A stretch of DNA of 64,000 nucleotides from Maricaulis sp017643475 (GCF_047123815.1 NZ_CP138920.1:682001-746000), one strand, 5' to 3'. Numbered from the stretch's first letter, positions 43,000 through 52,038 are shown. Numbers and translations: made by a program. Notes: a model not told the origin generated them from the sequence alone.

Positions 43000-43553
43000 T
43001 CGCCACCCCCGAGATCAGTCGGCAGACCGGAGGCTGCCAGCTCGTCATCGGCCAGACCGCAGAGCTCGTGCGGGAAGACCAGCCATTCATCACACTCGTG
43101 GATGAAATAGTCCGGCAAGAGGTTGGTCTGATTACGGGTCGGTTTGTAATAGACCGTCGCGATGCGGATATCCGCTGGCAGGTTGCGCCGGCACTTGCGC
43201 CCCAGAACCTGCAGCAGTGCCTCGATCGAGCGACCACTGTCGAAGACATCATCCACGATCAGCACCCGGTCATCCGCATTCAGCGTGTCGACCAGATATC
43301 CTTCGCCATACACCCGCACTTCACGTGATTGCGTATCGATTCCAGTATAGGAGGAGGTGCGTATGGCGATGTGATCAGCCTTGTGGCCCTTGAATTCCAG
43401 ATATTCCTGGACGGCGATCCCGATCGGCGCGCCGCCACGCCAGACCCCGACAATATGTGTCGGCTCGAACCCATCCGCGCGAACCTTTTCGCCCAGGCGA
43501 AAACTGTCAGCCAGCAGGTCGGAAGCGGAAATGAAAGTCTTTTCAATGCTCAT
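42996..43553 (-). CDS. Phosphoribosyltransferase (hypoxanthine PRT-like)
   Basis: 185 residues. The PRPP-binding loop is VLIVDDVFDSGRSIEALLQVL (near residue 95), with an upstream flexible loop VWRGGAPIGIAVQEYLEFKGHKAD and the sequence IRTSSYTGIDTQSREVRVYG. This is the pattern of the xanthine/hypoxanthine PRT-like group (COG2236), which salvages purine bases. Exact base specificity is unclear. No operator was seen upstream. Confidence 0.87.
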   Translation of the reverse strand: MSIEKTFISASDLLADSFRLGEKVRADGFEPTHIVGVWRGGAPIGIAVQEYLEFKGHKADHIAIRTSSYTGIDTQSREVRVYGEGYLVDTLNADDRVLIVDDVFDSGRSIEALLQVLGRKCRRNLPADIRIATVYYKPTRNQTNLLPDYFIHECDEWLVFPHELCGLADDELAASGLPTDLGGGD

Positions 43554-43651
43554 GGGAAGATCTCGCGGGCGGGAAGAACGCCTGCGAGCCTAACCTGATA
43601 CAATCAGGGCTGAAAGTGATTCCACCCACCTCTTACAGGGAGGCGTATCGC

Positions 43652-44068
43652 GTGTTGTCACATGTCCGGATTGAAGCCGATCTACGCTGGCGCATGTGCC
43701 TGGGCTTTGCCACTTTCTCTTTTGCCGGAGCCTTCGCCTGGGGCATCCCCAATGCAACGCACGCCCTTGGGATCGAGCTGACGGGGCCCATGCCGTCGGG
43801 TTATGCCCTACGTTTCGCCTCTACAGCGGCCCACGGCATTCTCGGTACACTGGCCGCCGTGGTTTATGTGATCGCCTATGTTCCTCTGCTTTGCCGGTCC
43901 GCCCTTTTCCTGCCTGTCTATGCAACTGCATCGGCAAGCCGGTTTGTTTTCTGGCTTTCGCAAATCAGCGACGTCAACTTCCCGGTCAATATCGGCTTCT
44001 TCATGATGGCGGTTGATCTGGCGGTGATTTTCACCGCTTCGAAATGGTATTTGAGAACCCTCCGTTAA
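43652..44068 (+). CDS. Hypothetical four-helix membrane protein (first of pair)
   Basis: 138 residues from a GTG start with GGGAGG about 8 nt upstream; a GTG 12 codons earlier is the alternative. Four hydrophobic segments, ending in SRFVFWLSQISDVNFPVNIGF and FMMAVDLAVIFTASKW. The next gene has the same layout and a similar last helix (GQIFNYDFPGIIGYFLLAVD), so the two are tandem paralogues. No family recognised. Confidence 0.6.
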   Translation: MLSHVRIEADLRWRMCLGFATFSFAGAFAWGIPNATHALGIELTGPMPSGYALRFASTAAHGILGTLAAVVYVIAYVPLLCRSALFLPVYATASASRFVFWLSQISDVNFPVNIGFFMMAVDLAVIFTASKWYLRTLR

Positions 44069-44168
44069 GGGTAACAAAAACCTACTAAGCATTTATAAAA
44101 CATTCATATTTTTGAACCGAACCCGCATGTATACAGCGCCCGCGATTTCGAGTTGTGTGGTGTTGTTG

Positions 44169-44639
44169 ATGCGTTCCTTTTCCCCGATCCCCAAGTCCCG
44201 GCACTGGATGCTGGTCACGCTGGCGGCAGCGCTGCCACTGATCGACTCCCTGTTCTGGACGATAGTGGGCACGGTGGACCGCAACGAAAGCCTGTCTCAG
44301 AGCGCCCTGGGCAATGCTCTGCCACCCATGTTCCCGATCGACGCCTTTGTCGTGGTCACCGGAATCGCTTGCCTTCTGTCCTATGCCATCGCGCTCGGCG
44401 TGTTGCTGGCGCGGCGGCGTTTCTTCATCTTCGTCTATGGCGTCGCCAGCATTTTGCGCGTGTCCATCTGGGCCGGCCAGATTTTCAATTACGATTTCCC
44501 CGGAATCATCGGCTATTTCCTGCTGGCCGTAGACACAGCAGTCGTATTTGCCGGCCTGCACTGGTATCAGGATCGCAAATCCGGGGGAGACAGGACATGC
44601 AAAGAGGCGAATTCCCGCGTGGACGGGTTGAGCAGCTAG
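44169..44639 (+). CDS. Hypothetical four-helix membrane protein (second of pair)
   Basis: 156 residues from MRSFSPIPKSRHWMLVTLAA; ATG at 44127 and TTG at 44112 are alternatives and none has a good Shine-Dalgarno. Four hydrophobic segments. The helix RVSIWAGQIFNYDFPGIIGY and following FLLAVDTAVVFAGLHWY match the preceding gene. The 3' end overlaps the esterase gene start by 43 bp in another frame. Confidence 0.55.
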   Translation: MRSFSPIPKSRHWMLVTLAAALPLIDSLFWTIVGTVDRNESLSQSALGNALPPMFPIDAFVVVTGIACLLSYAIALGVLLARRRFFIFVYGVASILRVSIWAGQIFNYDFPGIIGYFLLAVDTAVVFAGLHWYQDRKSGGDRTCKEANSRVDGLSS

Positions 44640-45604
44640 AGATCGACAGCCAGGCCATCGCCAACAACATGCTCGGCGATCCGACCCGGCGGCGTGTCGA
44701 TGTCTATATCCCGCACGGTCATGACGGATCAGGCCTGCCGCTGCTGGTCGACCTGGTCGGTTTCACCTCCGGCGGTCCCAAGCATACAAGCTGGTACAAT
44801 TTCGGAGAAAATGTCCCCGAACGCGCCGATCGCCTGGTCGCGCAAGGCGAGATGGCGCCCTGCGTCATCGCCTTCCCGGACTGTTTCACACGGCTGGGCG
44901 GCAATCAGTACGTCAATTCCGCCGCCATGGGGAACTGGGCTGAATTCATCACGCAGGAATGCGTGCCCGCCATCGAGGCGCAGTTCGGCTGCGGCGGTTC
45001 TGGCAAACGCGGTGTCTTCGGCAAGAGTTCCGGCGGTTACGCGGCCATGGTGCACGCCCTTCTCTATCCGGATTTCTGGTCCGCCGCAGCCAGCCATTCC
45101 GGCGATATGGGTTTTGAGCTCATGTTCGCCGCCGACTTCGCCCACACGCTGCGCCGGATCGACAAGCGCGGTGGCACGATCGAGGCCTTTATCGAGAATT
45201 TCGAGAAGGCCGTGAAAGTTGATGGCAGCGACCTGCATGCGCTGATGATCCTGGCCATGGCGGCGACCTATGATCCCGATCCGGATAGCTATCTGGGTAT
45301 TCGCCTGCCCGTGACGATGGACACCTGCGAACGCATTCCGGAACGCTGGGCGCAATGGCTGAAATGGGACCCGCTGGAAATGCTCGACGAGCATGGCGAC
45401 GGGCTGAAACAGCTCAAGGGCCTGTTCATCGATTGCGGTGATGTCGACCAGTACAATCTGCTCTACGGCGCTCGGCGCATGCACAAACAGCTTACTGCGC
45501 GCGGCATCGGGCATGTCTACGAGGAATTCCCCGACAACCACTCCTCGACCGATTATCGCATGGATATCAGCCTGCCCTATCTGGCGCGCGTCCTCTCGGA
45601 CTAG
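44597..45604 (+). CDS. Alpha/beta hydrolase (putative esterase)
   Basis: 335 residues from MQRGEFPRGRVEQLEIDSQA, with GGGGGAGA 6-7 nt upstream. Esterase D-like: RRVDVYIPHGHDGSGLPLLV, nucleophile motif KSSGGYAAMVHALLYP (GKSSGG), and late histidine in EEFPDNHSSTDYRM. Acid residue likely in LFIDCGDVDQYN. It probably hydrolyses carboxylesters in the cytoplasm; there is no signal peptide. It ends with a 4-bp overlap of the convergent gene. Confidence 0.85.
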   Translation: MQRGEFPRGRVEQLEIDSQAIANNMLGDPTRRRVDVYIPHGHDGSGLPLLVDLVGFTSGGPKHTSWYNFGENVPERADRLVAQGEMAPCVIAFPDCFTRLGGNQYVNSAAMGNWAEFITQECVPAIEAQFGCGGSGKRGVFGKSSGGYAAMVHALLYPDFWSAAASHSGDMGFELMFAADFAHTLRRIDKRGGTIEAFIENFEKAVKVDGSDLHALMILAMAATYDPDPDSYLGIRLPVTMDTCERIPERWAQWLKWDPLEMLDEHGDGLKQLKGLFIDCGDVDQYNLLYGARRMHKQLTARGIGHVYEEFPDNHSSTDYRMDISLPYLARVLSD

Positions 45605-46218
45605 CGCGCCGGCGCCATGTAATGCGCCTCGTTTCCACCCACGGCAGACGATACCGACGTCGCCAGGATAGCGATCAGCATGCGTGCCACGATTGTGAAG
45701 AAGAGCAGCAGGATCTGATCATCGGCAACCAGGAGCCGCAGGATATTATTCCACCGGAAGGGCAGTCCCGTATTCTCCAGCCGCGCCTCGACCCAGCCGG
45801 CCGCCGACAACATGTTGTCGAGGATATCCGGCGCAACAATGCCCAGCGACACCAGCATCAGGATACCCAGGACGAAGGCAAAGAAGAGCGAGGCCGTCAT
45901 CGATCCGATACTGGCGAGCAGTGTACCTATCCCGTTCATACGCGAGGAAAACGGTGCCAGTCCGATGGCCAGGATGACCCGAGCAATGATGGTGAAGATG
46001 AGGATGACGATCGCTTCAGACGCCGCGAAAATACCGACCCAGACATTATATTTGCTGGGCAGGCCGGTGGATGTCACAGCGCGCTCGATCAGGTCGGCAC
46101 CATTTTGCACCCAGTGCAGCCATAACGGCGCATAAACGCCCAACAGCACCAGGATTGCCAGCGCCAATACCATGGCGACCATCACGGTCAGCCCGGTCAT
46201 TGCCATACGTCCGAACAT
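45601..46218 (-). CDS. Hypothetical membrane protein
   Basis: About 205 residues starting at MFGRMAMTGLTVMVAMVLAL; AGGGGGAAA about 5 nt upstream decides between two adjacent ATGs (46221, 46218). Four hydrophobic stretches: the N-terminal anchor, VGIFAASEAIVILIFTIIAR, SLFFAFVLGILMLVSLGIVA and ILLLFFTIVARMLIAILATSV. Two halves look alike (SEAIVILIFTIIARV against ADDQILLLFFTIVARM), which suggests an internal duplication. No family recognised. Confidence 0.65.
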   Translation of the reverse strand: MFGRMAMTGLTVMVAMVLALAILVLLGVYAPLWLHWVQNGADLIERAVTSTGLPSKYNVWVGIFAASEAIVILIFTIIARVILAIGLAPFSSRMNGIGTLLASIGSMTASLFFAFVLGILMLVSLGIVAPDILDNMLSAAGWVEARLENTGLPFRWNNILRLLVADDQILLLFFTIVARMLIAILATSVSSAVGGNEAHYMAPAR

Positions 46219-46320
46219 CATTTCCCCCTGCGCCACATCGAGCGGCAGTCTGATATCCCGCAAACCCTAGAACCGGATTGAGGCAAGGTCGCGGCAAATC
46301 CCCTCACAGGCGAACATAAC

Positions 46321-46349
46321 AAAACAGGCGACCACTGGCCGCCTGTTTT
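46321..46349 (-). terminator. Bidirectional rho-independent terminator
   Basis: AAAACAGGCG pairs perfectly with CGCCTGTTTT over 10 bp around a 9-nt loop. The T-run is on both sides because of the palindrome, so it can end the receiver/kinase operon on the minus strand and any plus-strand transcript. It is 26 bp after the receiver gene stop. Confidence 0.85.
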
Positions 46350-46374
46350 CTGTTTACGGACTTATCGGATGAAA

Positions 46375-46851
46375 TCAGTCGATTTCCTCTACTTCCTCGG
46401 AATCGGGCGTGGGGACTTCCACGATCTGGACCCAGTATTCCCCGATGGAATTGACCACACGCATCAGACGGTCCAGCGAGATCGGCTTGACGATGTAGGA
46501 AGAGGCACCCAGCCCGTAGCTGGACAGAATGTCGTCCTCACTCTTGGACGTGGTCAGAACGATGATGGGGATATGCCGTAGTTCCGGATCAGCCTTGACC
46601 TCTTCCAGCGCCTCGCGGCCATCCTTCAGCGGCATGTTCAGGTCGAGCAGGATAATGCCCGGGAATGGCTCGTCCTTGAGATGGGAATATGAGCCCTGGC
46701 GTTTGAGGTAGTCGACCAGCTGCTCGCCATTCTCGAGAAATTCGAGCGGATTGCGCAGCCGAACCTCCTCGCACGCCTCCTTGAACAGCAGACGATCATC
46801 GGGATCGTCATCCACCATCAGGATCGTGAAAAGCGAGTTTTCAGTGCTCAT
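46375..46851 (-). CDS. Single-domain response regulator (Rcp1-like)
   Basis: 158 residues. Receiver domain with acid pocket VDDDPDDRLL (about residue 14), phospho-acceptor Asp in IILLDLNMPLKDGREALEEV, Thr in IIVLTTSKSEDDI and Lys in YIVKPISLD. No output domain; a short acidic tail follows. The form is that of receivers paired with phytochrome-type or PAS kinases. It is the last gene of a run with two histidine kinases, whose kinase cores are very similar, so it is the probable common phosphorelay partner. Confidence 0.92.
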   Translation of the reverse strand: MSTENSLFTILMVDDDPDDRLLFKEACEEVRLRNPLEFLENGEQLVDYLKRQGSYSHLKDEPFPGIILLDLNMPLKDGREALEEVKADPELRHIPIIVLTTSKSEDDILSSYGLGASSYIVKPISLDRLMRVVNSIGEYWVQIVEVPTPDSEEVEEID

Positions 46852-46906
46852 TATGCCAGCCTCTTTGCCAGATCTGCCCCAACCCCAGGACTTAGAAACA
46901 CAACTT

Positions 46907-47830
46907 CTACTGATACTTGGGCAAGATCAAGGAAAACTCGGCGCCCTGCCCCGGATTAGACTGCGCCGTCAGCGAACCGCCATGGCGTTCGGTTATCTTA
47001 GCGCAGGTCGCGAGTCCAATTCCACTCCCCTCGAACTCACTTCTGGAGTGAAGTCGCTCGAACATCTGGAAAATGCGTTCGGAGTATTTGGCGTCAAAAC
47101 CGATTCCATTGTCGCGCACCCGGATGCCGACCATCTCCTCGTCCTCGGGCTCGAAATACTCGACTGACACTTCCGGCACCTGACCGTCAGGCTGGTATTT
47201 GAGTGCATTGTTCAAAAGGTTCGAAAAGATGATGCGCATCTGCGTCTCATCGGCCTCGACCACTGGCAGCTCCGTGACATCAATGCGTGCCTTGAGGCTC
47301 TTGATGCGCGCTGAATTGTCGGTCAGCACGGACTTCCACAGCGCTTCCAGGTCAACATCAGCGATGCTGGTATTGCTGTCATTGACCCGGGCAAAGGTCA
47401 GCAGCGCGTCGATCAACCGGCGCATCCGGCCCGAGGCATCCACCATGCGATGCAGATAGGTGCGCCCGGTCTCGTCGAGCACGTCATCATACTTGTCGTG
47501 CAGACGCTGGCCGAAACTCTCGATTTTGCGCAAGGGTTCCTGCAGATCATGCGAGGCTGCAGAGGCGAACACCTGCAGGTCCTGGTTCGACCTTTCCAGC
47601 TCGAGGGCGTACTTCTCGATCAAATCGGATTGTTCGCGGGCGGCCTTGCCGTTCTCGCCTCGGCCCAGCGCCATCAAAACGGCGATCACCCCGCCAATCC
47701 CAACCAGCGCCGCCACCAGGGCCAGCAACCAGGACGTATTCATCACCGCTATGACCAGCGCTGCAGCAAGCGCAAGTAATACAGGCGCGAGGGCCTTTAG
47801 CGTGGTTGATGTATCGGCGCGGAAATTCAA
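46907..47830 (-). CDS. Sensor histidine kinase (two-helix, no obvious sensor)
   Basis: 307 residues. Two adjacent membrane helices (about residues 15-50), a short coiled coil, then dimerisation motif ASAASHDLQEPLRKIESFGQ and ATPase motifs IFSNLLNNALKYQP (N box), VRDNGIGFDAKYSERIFQMF (G1/F boxes) and GSGIGLATCAKITERHGG (G2). It lacks a periplasmic domain, so it may sense membrane state or partner with the larger kinase. Its kinase core is closely similar to that of the next gene upstream (47862-50174), so it is a duplicate core. Confidence 0.9.
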   Translation of the reverse strand: MNFRADTSTTLKALAPVLLALAAALVIAVMNTSWLLALVAALVGIGGVIAVLMALGRGENGKAAREQSDLIEKYALELERSNQDLQVFASAASHDLQEPLRKIESFGQRLHDKYDDVLDETGRTYLHRMVDASGRMRRLIDALLTFARVNDSNTSIADVDLEALWKSVLTDNSARIKSLKARIDVTELPVVEADETQMRIIFSNLLNNALKYQPDGQVPEVSVEYFEPEDEEMVGIRVRDNGIGFDAKYSERIFQMFERLHSRSEFEGSGIGLATCAKITERHGGSLTAQSNPGQGAEFSLILPKYQ

Positions 47831-47861
47831 TCCGGTCTCCGTTCCGGTCTGGATACGATAC

Positions 47862-50174
47862 CTATATCACTGTTCCCTGGCGGATTGGCAGTATTAGAGT
47901 AAACACGGCGCCAGCCTCCGGCTCGCCCCAGGCGGACAATTCACCGGAATGGCGCTCGGCAATCTTGCGGCATGTCGCCAGGCCAACACCGGTGCCATCA
48001 AACTCCTCGCGACCATGCAGCCGCTCGAACATGCCGAAAATGCGTTCGGCATGACGTGGTTCGAAACCGATACCATTGTCAGTGATCGAGATACGCGCGA
48101 CCGCGCCAGCCTCACCGACCTCGACATTACTCTCGATCGTGATGTTCGGGGTCACTCCCGGGCGGCAGAATTTCAGGGCATTGGCCAAAAGGTTCAGGAA
48201 AAGCTGGTGCATCTGGCCGGGATCTGCCTCGATGGCCGGCAATTCACCCACACGGATCTTGGCATCTTCTGCAGCGATCCGCGGTTCCAGATCGGACAGA
48301 ACATCTGCCACAACACCCGCCAGTTCGACCGGTAGATAGGACGTCGTCTTGGAGTTCACACGCGAATAGGACAAAAGATCATCGATCAGGCGGCGCATGC
48401 GCCCCGCCGCATCGACCATGCGTTCCAGATAATGCCGACCGGTATCGTCGAGCGCGGGCGCGTACTTGTTATTCAAACGCTCGCCAAACGCCTGGATCTT
48501 GCGAAGCGGTTCTTGCAGGTCGTGCGAAGCGGCGTAGGCAAACTCCTGCAGCTCGGCGTTCGAGCGCTTGAGCTCCTGGGCATATCGGCGCAGGGCCTGT
48601 TCATCGCGTTTGCGCTTGGCGATGTCGCGGAACGTAATAACGGCGCCAAGGCTTGGATCGTCCGGATCGATGACAGATGTCGCAAACTCGATCGGGATGG
48701 GTTGGCCGTTCTTGGTCCAGAAGACTTCCTTGTCGGTCTCCTCGATCGGGACGCCATAGGTGTGAACCGGGCATTCCTCTTTCGGATAGAGCGAACCATC
48801 ACGGTGGGAGTGGTGCACCATGGTGTGCATCACCTTGCCGATCAGCTCCTCCTCGGTATAGCCGAGCATCTCGCACGCCCGCGGGTTGATGAAGGTCACA
48901 TGCCCCTCGCCATCAATACCGTAAATGCCCTCGGCGGCGGTCATCAGGATCTGGGAGAAACGCTGTTTGGCTTCATGGGTCGCCTGGGCGCGCTGGCGGG
49001 AAATATTACGGTGGGCGCTGAACAGGACAGCCAGCAGGATAAACGACAGCGCCATCGCCACGGCGAAGACACGCAGGACAGCGCGCGCCTGGTTCGCACC
49101 GGCGAGCGCCTCGGAGACCTCGACCTCGGTGACGAGGCCGAAATTGCGGTCCGGGAACCATTGCCAGGCACCCATGACGAGAATGCCGCGCAGATCACGG
49201 TAGCCGCGGAGATTTGTGCCGGAATTGCCTGCAACCACATCGGCGGCGGCATAGGTCAGCGGCCATTCGTCATAGGGACGCTGCGGGCGCCCGACGACTG
49301 TGAGATCAAGCCCCGGATCGCGCACTTCCAGATGCAGAAGCGAGGGGTGGCTTTCCACCAGGAGCCCCTCGGCGATCATGATGTCCTCATATCGTGAACT
49401 CGAAAGCAGCCGGCCCTGGTTGTCGACCACGAATGTATCGCCGGAAGCGCCCGTCCGCCCGACCTGGAACGTCGTCGTATACTGGCGCCGCGGATCGAGA
49501 TCGAAGACCAGATAGCCCATCAGATCTTCACCATCCTGGATCAGGGAGACCGCATGCATCAGCGGACGTTCTAGCAGGCCATGCTCGTCTGCCTCGCCCA
49601 GATCATCGGAGATATAGGGCGCGCTGAGCGTCACCCCGTTGGCGATCAGGCGCGCCATATCGACATGGGTGATGGCCATGGACGCGGCGCCAAGCTCCTC
49701 GCTGGCACTGCCGGCCAGGACGACGCCATCGGGTGAAACGACGGAAAAGCCGGTATAGCCATACTCGTTCAGCCAGGGCGTGAGCATGACCGAAAGCTCG
49801 ACCTGCAAAGGTGAGGCGCGCAGCACATTCGCGGCGGGCACGAAATTGAGTTCGCGCACAGCGCCCTGGACGTCGACGTCCTGGGACCAGATGCGGACAT
49901 GGCTTTCCTGTTGCGCCGCCCAGTCTTCATAACGCTGGAAAGTATTGGCCAGGACGGTTTCCAGGGTGGCCTGGTTGGTGGTGCGTGCCGACGACATCAG
50001 CGCGCGCTCGCCGGCCATCACCGCGAGGGCAACAATGATGATGAAACCGACCGCCAGAATTCCGGGCAGAATCTGGCCGATCCAGCTATCCGGCTCCAGC
50101 AGGTCATCATCCTGGAGCACGGGGGGCTGTTCGCGGTCTGCTTGCGAAGCCTGATCGTCAGAAGTGTCAGCCAT
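47862..50174 (-). CDS. Sensor histidine kinase with periplasmic sensor and PAS domain
   Basis: 770 residues. Membrane helix 1 near residues 36-58, a large periplasmic sensor (about 60-365, dCache-like by length), helix 2 near 368-390, a PAS domain with PAC (about 410-530, MTAAEGIYGIDGEGHVTFIN), then YAASHDLQEPLRKIQAFGER, LFLNLLANALKFCRPG and ISITDNGIGFEPRHAERIFG. It would phosphorylate the adjacent receiver. Kinase core similarity to the smaller kinase suggests a duplication. Ligand unknown. Confidence 0.93.
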   Translation of the reverse strand: MADTSDDQASQADREQPPVLQDDDLLEPDSWIGQILPGILAVGFIIIVALAVMAGERALMSSARTTNQATLETVLANTFQRYEDWAAQQESHVRIWSQDVDVQGAVRELNFVPAANVLRASPLQVELSVMLTPWLNEYGYTGFSVVSPDGVVLAGSASEELGAASMAITHVDMARLIANGVTLSAPYISDDLGEADEHGLLERPLMHAVSLIQDGEDLMGYLVFDLDPRRQYTTTFQVGRTGASGDTFVVDNQGRLLSSSRYEDIMIAEGLLVESHPSLLHLEVRDPGLDLTVVGRPQRPYDEWPLTYAAADVVAGNSGTNLRGYRDLRGILVMGAWQWFPDRNFGLVTEVEVSEALAGANQARAVLRVFAVAMALSFILLAVLFSAHRNISRQRAQATHEAKQRFSQILMTAAEGIYGIDGEGHVTFINPRACEMLGYTEEELIGKVMHTMVHHSHRDGSLYPKEECPVHTYGVPIEETDKEVFWTKNGQPIPIEFATSVIDPDDPSLGAVITFRDIAKRKRDEQALRRYAQELKRSNAELQEFAYAASHDLQEPLRKIQAFGERLNNKYAPALDDTGRHYLERMVDAAGRMRRLIDDLLSYSRVNSKTTSYLPVELAGVVADVLSDLEPRIAAEDAKIRVGELPAIEADPGQMHQLFLNLLANALKFCRPGVTPNITIESNVEVGEAGAVARISITDNGIGFEPRHAERIFGMFERLHGREEFDGTGVGLATCRKIAERHSGELSAWGEPEAGAVFTLILPIRQGTVI

Positions 50175-50295
50175 TTAGCGTCTTAGAATCGATCCCCTCA
50201 GTACTCTAAGCCGATCTCGCCACGAATTGGACCACTAAACCACAATCTTGTGCCGTTTCCACGGCGAAACTGGGGTCGATTGCTTCAGCCAGCGT

Positions 50296-50400
50296 TCAGC
50301 CAGCCTCACCTAGTTTCGACAGCGTGCGCCCCGCGGTGTGCCGGAGATCCTCATCCACAAACCCTCGCAGGATCGGGTCAACGGCACACCGCAACTTTTC
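50296..50400 (-). other. In-frame open extension after the Nudix stop codon
   Basis: Directly after the TAG stop of the Nudix gene the same frame stays open for 34 codons and reads like protein (AVDPILRGFVDEDLRHTAGR and later TLSKLGEAG), then TGA. It could be a separate short gene, a lost C-terminus, or chance. On DNA level the same stretch holds an inverted repeat (GGTGTGCCG, 50335-50343, against CGGCACACC, 50382-50390). Confidence 0.35.
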
Positions 50401-50871
50401 CTACCAGTGCAGATTTCTGACCCACTCGCCGGTGTGTTCCCGGATACGCCTGAGCGTGGCCGGGGAGATGTCTTCCGGCAGGGCATCAAGGCCAAACCAC
50501 GCCCGTTCGGCGATCTCGCCCTGCTCGACTGGCGAACAAGTTCCCGGAGCGTCGACGGAATAAAGTATAACATGGTCACCACGGAAGAATTTGTGGTTCG
50601 CGTACACGCCCGCAAGCTTCAAATGGCCGCGTGCGACCAGACCGGCTTCCTCTTCCAGCTCGCGTTCGGCGGCCTCTTCGGCAACCTCTCCGCTCTCCAC
50701 GCCACCGCCAGGCAAATGCCAACCGCTGATATAAGTGTGCTTGACCAGCATGATAGCTCCGTCCTCGCGCTGTGCGAGCACGCGAACACCCAGCGTGGCA
50801 CCACGTTTCATGCGCCACCAGGCCTGGAAAACCGGGCGCAAAACAGGTTCCAGCTTCCATCTCCAGCTCAT
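50401..50871 (-). CDS. Nudix hydrolase
   Basis: 156 residues. Nudix box LPGGGVESGEVAEEAAERELEEEAGLVARGHL is complete. N-terminal helix MSWRWKLEPVLRPVFQAWWR is hydrophobic/aromatic and may touch the membrane. The type resembles the house-cleaning hydrolases of dinucleotide or NDP-sugar substrates; no specific substrate. It is divergent from the kinase operon across about 75-bp to the small ORF and is separated from the kinase start by the 50296-50400 extension. Confidence 0.9.
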   Translation of the reverse strand: MSWRWKLEPVLRPVFQAWWRMKRGATLGVRVLAQREDGAIMLVKHTYISGWHLPGGGVESGEVAEEAAERELEEEAGLVARGHLKLAGVYANHKFFRGDHVILYSVDAPGTCSPVEQGEIAERAWFGLDALPEDISPATLRRIREHTGEWVRNLHW

Positions 50872-50946
50872 ACGACGTCTCCGACTGGCCAGAGGGCCAC
50901 GGGCGCGCTATGTAGCCTTCGAACTAAATTGATTTGGGGTCTATCC

Positions 50947-51027
50947 ATGTACGCTCTTGTTGCCCTCGGCCTGGTTGCCGGCCTGTTCGGACTGCTCAAT
51001 CTCATCGAGTACCATCGCTTCGACTAG
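50947..51027 (+). CDS. 26-residue single-helix membrane peptide
   Basis: MYALVALGLVAGLFGLLNLI and EYHRFD then TAG. TTTGGGG about 8 nt upstream can act as a weak Shine-Dalgarno. One hydrophobic helix with a polar tail, 27 bp before the Na/Ca exchanger gene and possibly its leader or partner. Compare the 27-residue peptide at 30767; the two do not share obvious sequence. Confidence 0.5.
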   Translation: MYALVALGLVAGLFGLLNLIEYHRFD

Positions 51028-51054
51028 TCCAATATCTGAGTACTGAGTTAATTT

Positions 51055-52038
51055 ATGTCGGCTCCGGTTTTCATAGCATTGATTCTCGGCGGGATCGTCG
51101 TCCTACTGTTCGGTGGCGACTATCTGGTCCGGGGCGGAGCCGGTCTGGCACGGCGCTGGAAACTTCCATCGCTGTTTGTCGGCCTGACCATCATCGCCTT
51201 TGGCACGTCTGCACCGGAACTGGTGGTCAGTGTGCAGTCCGCCCTGGCGGGAGCCCCGGGCCTGGCGATGGGCAATATCGTTGGCTCCAATATCGCCAAC
51301 TTCCTACTTGTGCTCGGATTGCCGGCCGTCTTTGGCGCCATCGCCACGACCACGCCAGGTGTGCGCCGCAATGCCATCTTTGCGCTGGTTGCAGCGATCG
51401 CCCTCATCGGTGTCGGCTATGATCACACCATCTCGCCCACCGAAGCCTACGCACTGTTTGGCACCATCATCGCCTATGTCGCCATTCTGGGTTTCCTGGC
51501 GCGCGGCAAGACGGATGATCCAAGCCTGGCCGAGCTGACCGATATCGACGGTATGGAAGGCCTGCCGCACAAGTGGAGCAATATCCTGTTCGCGCTTGCT
51601 GTTGGCCTCGTCGCCCTGCCTGTCGGCGCCCAGATGATCGTCATCGGTGGCACCGAGGCGGCGCGCGCCCTGGATATCGACGAATCGATCATCGGCCTCA
51701 CCGCCCTGGCGTTCGGCACCTCCCTGCCCGAGCTGGCGACTGTCGTCATGGCCTCGCTGCGTCGCCAGGCTGATCTGGCCATCGGCAATGTGCTCGGCTC
51801 GAACATTTTCAATGTCTTCGCCGTGGGTGGCGCGACCGGTATCGCGGCAGCTGCTGTCAGCGCAGACCTGCCGGTTCCCGATGGTTTCTTCGCCCTGGAT
51901 TTCTGGGTCATGCTGGCCGCCAGCGTCGTCATCGCTGGCATCGTCCTGGCCCGCCGTCCGATTGGACGTTTCTTCGGCCTGCTGCTGTTTGCCGCCTATG
52001 TCGGCTATATCGCCGTCCTCGCCCAGAGCGTGCTCTAG
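51055..52038 (+). CDS. Calcium/sodium antiporter (CaCA family, YrbG-like)
   Basis: 327 residues, about ten helices in two inverted halves. The alpha-repeats are AFGTSAPELVVSVQSALAGA and LAMGNIVGSNIANFLLVLGL in the first half, AFGTSLPELATVVMASLRRQ and LAIGNVLGSNIFNVFAVGG in the second. Exchanges Na or H against Ca across the inner membrane. It follows the 26-residue peptide by 27 bp. No Shine-Dalgarno was seen near the ATG. Confidence 0.93.
   Translation: MSAPVFIALILGGIVVLLFGGDYLVRGGAGLARRWKLPSLFVGLTIIAFGTSAPELVVSVQSALAGAPGLAMGNIVGSNIANFLLVLGLPAVFGAIATTTPGVRRNAIFALVAAIALIGVGYDHTISPTEAYALFGTIIAYVAILGFLARGKTDDPSLAELTDIDGMEGLPHKWSNILFALAVGLVALPVGAQMIVIGGTEAARALDIDESIIGLTALAFGTSLPELATVVMASLRRQADLAIGNVLGSNIFNVFAVGGATGIAAAAVSADLPVPDGFFALDFWVMLAASVVIAGIVLARRPIGRFFGLLLFAAYVGYIAVLAQSVL

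Noticed and set aside
43616..43651. GTG start 12 codons earlier for the 43652 membrane protein
   Set aside because: The GGGAGG at 43638-43643 fits the start at 43652 and lies inside the longer version.
50214..50260. tRNA-like appearance upstream of the kinase operon
   Set aside because: No acceptor stem or T-loop (GTTCGAATC-type) could be found.
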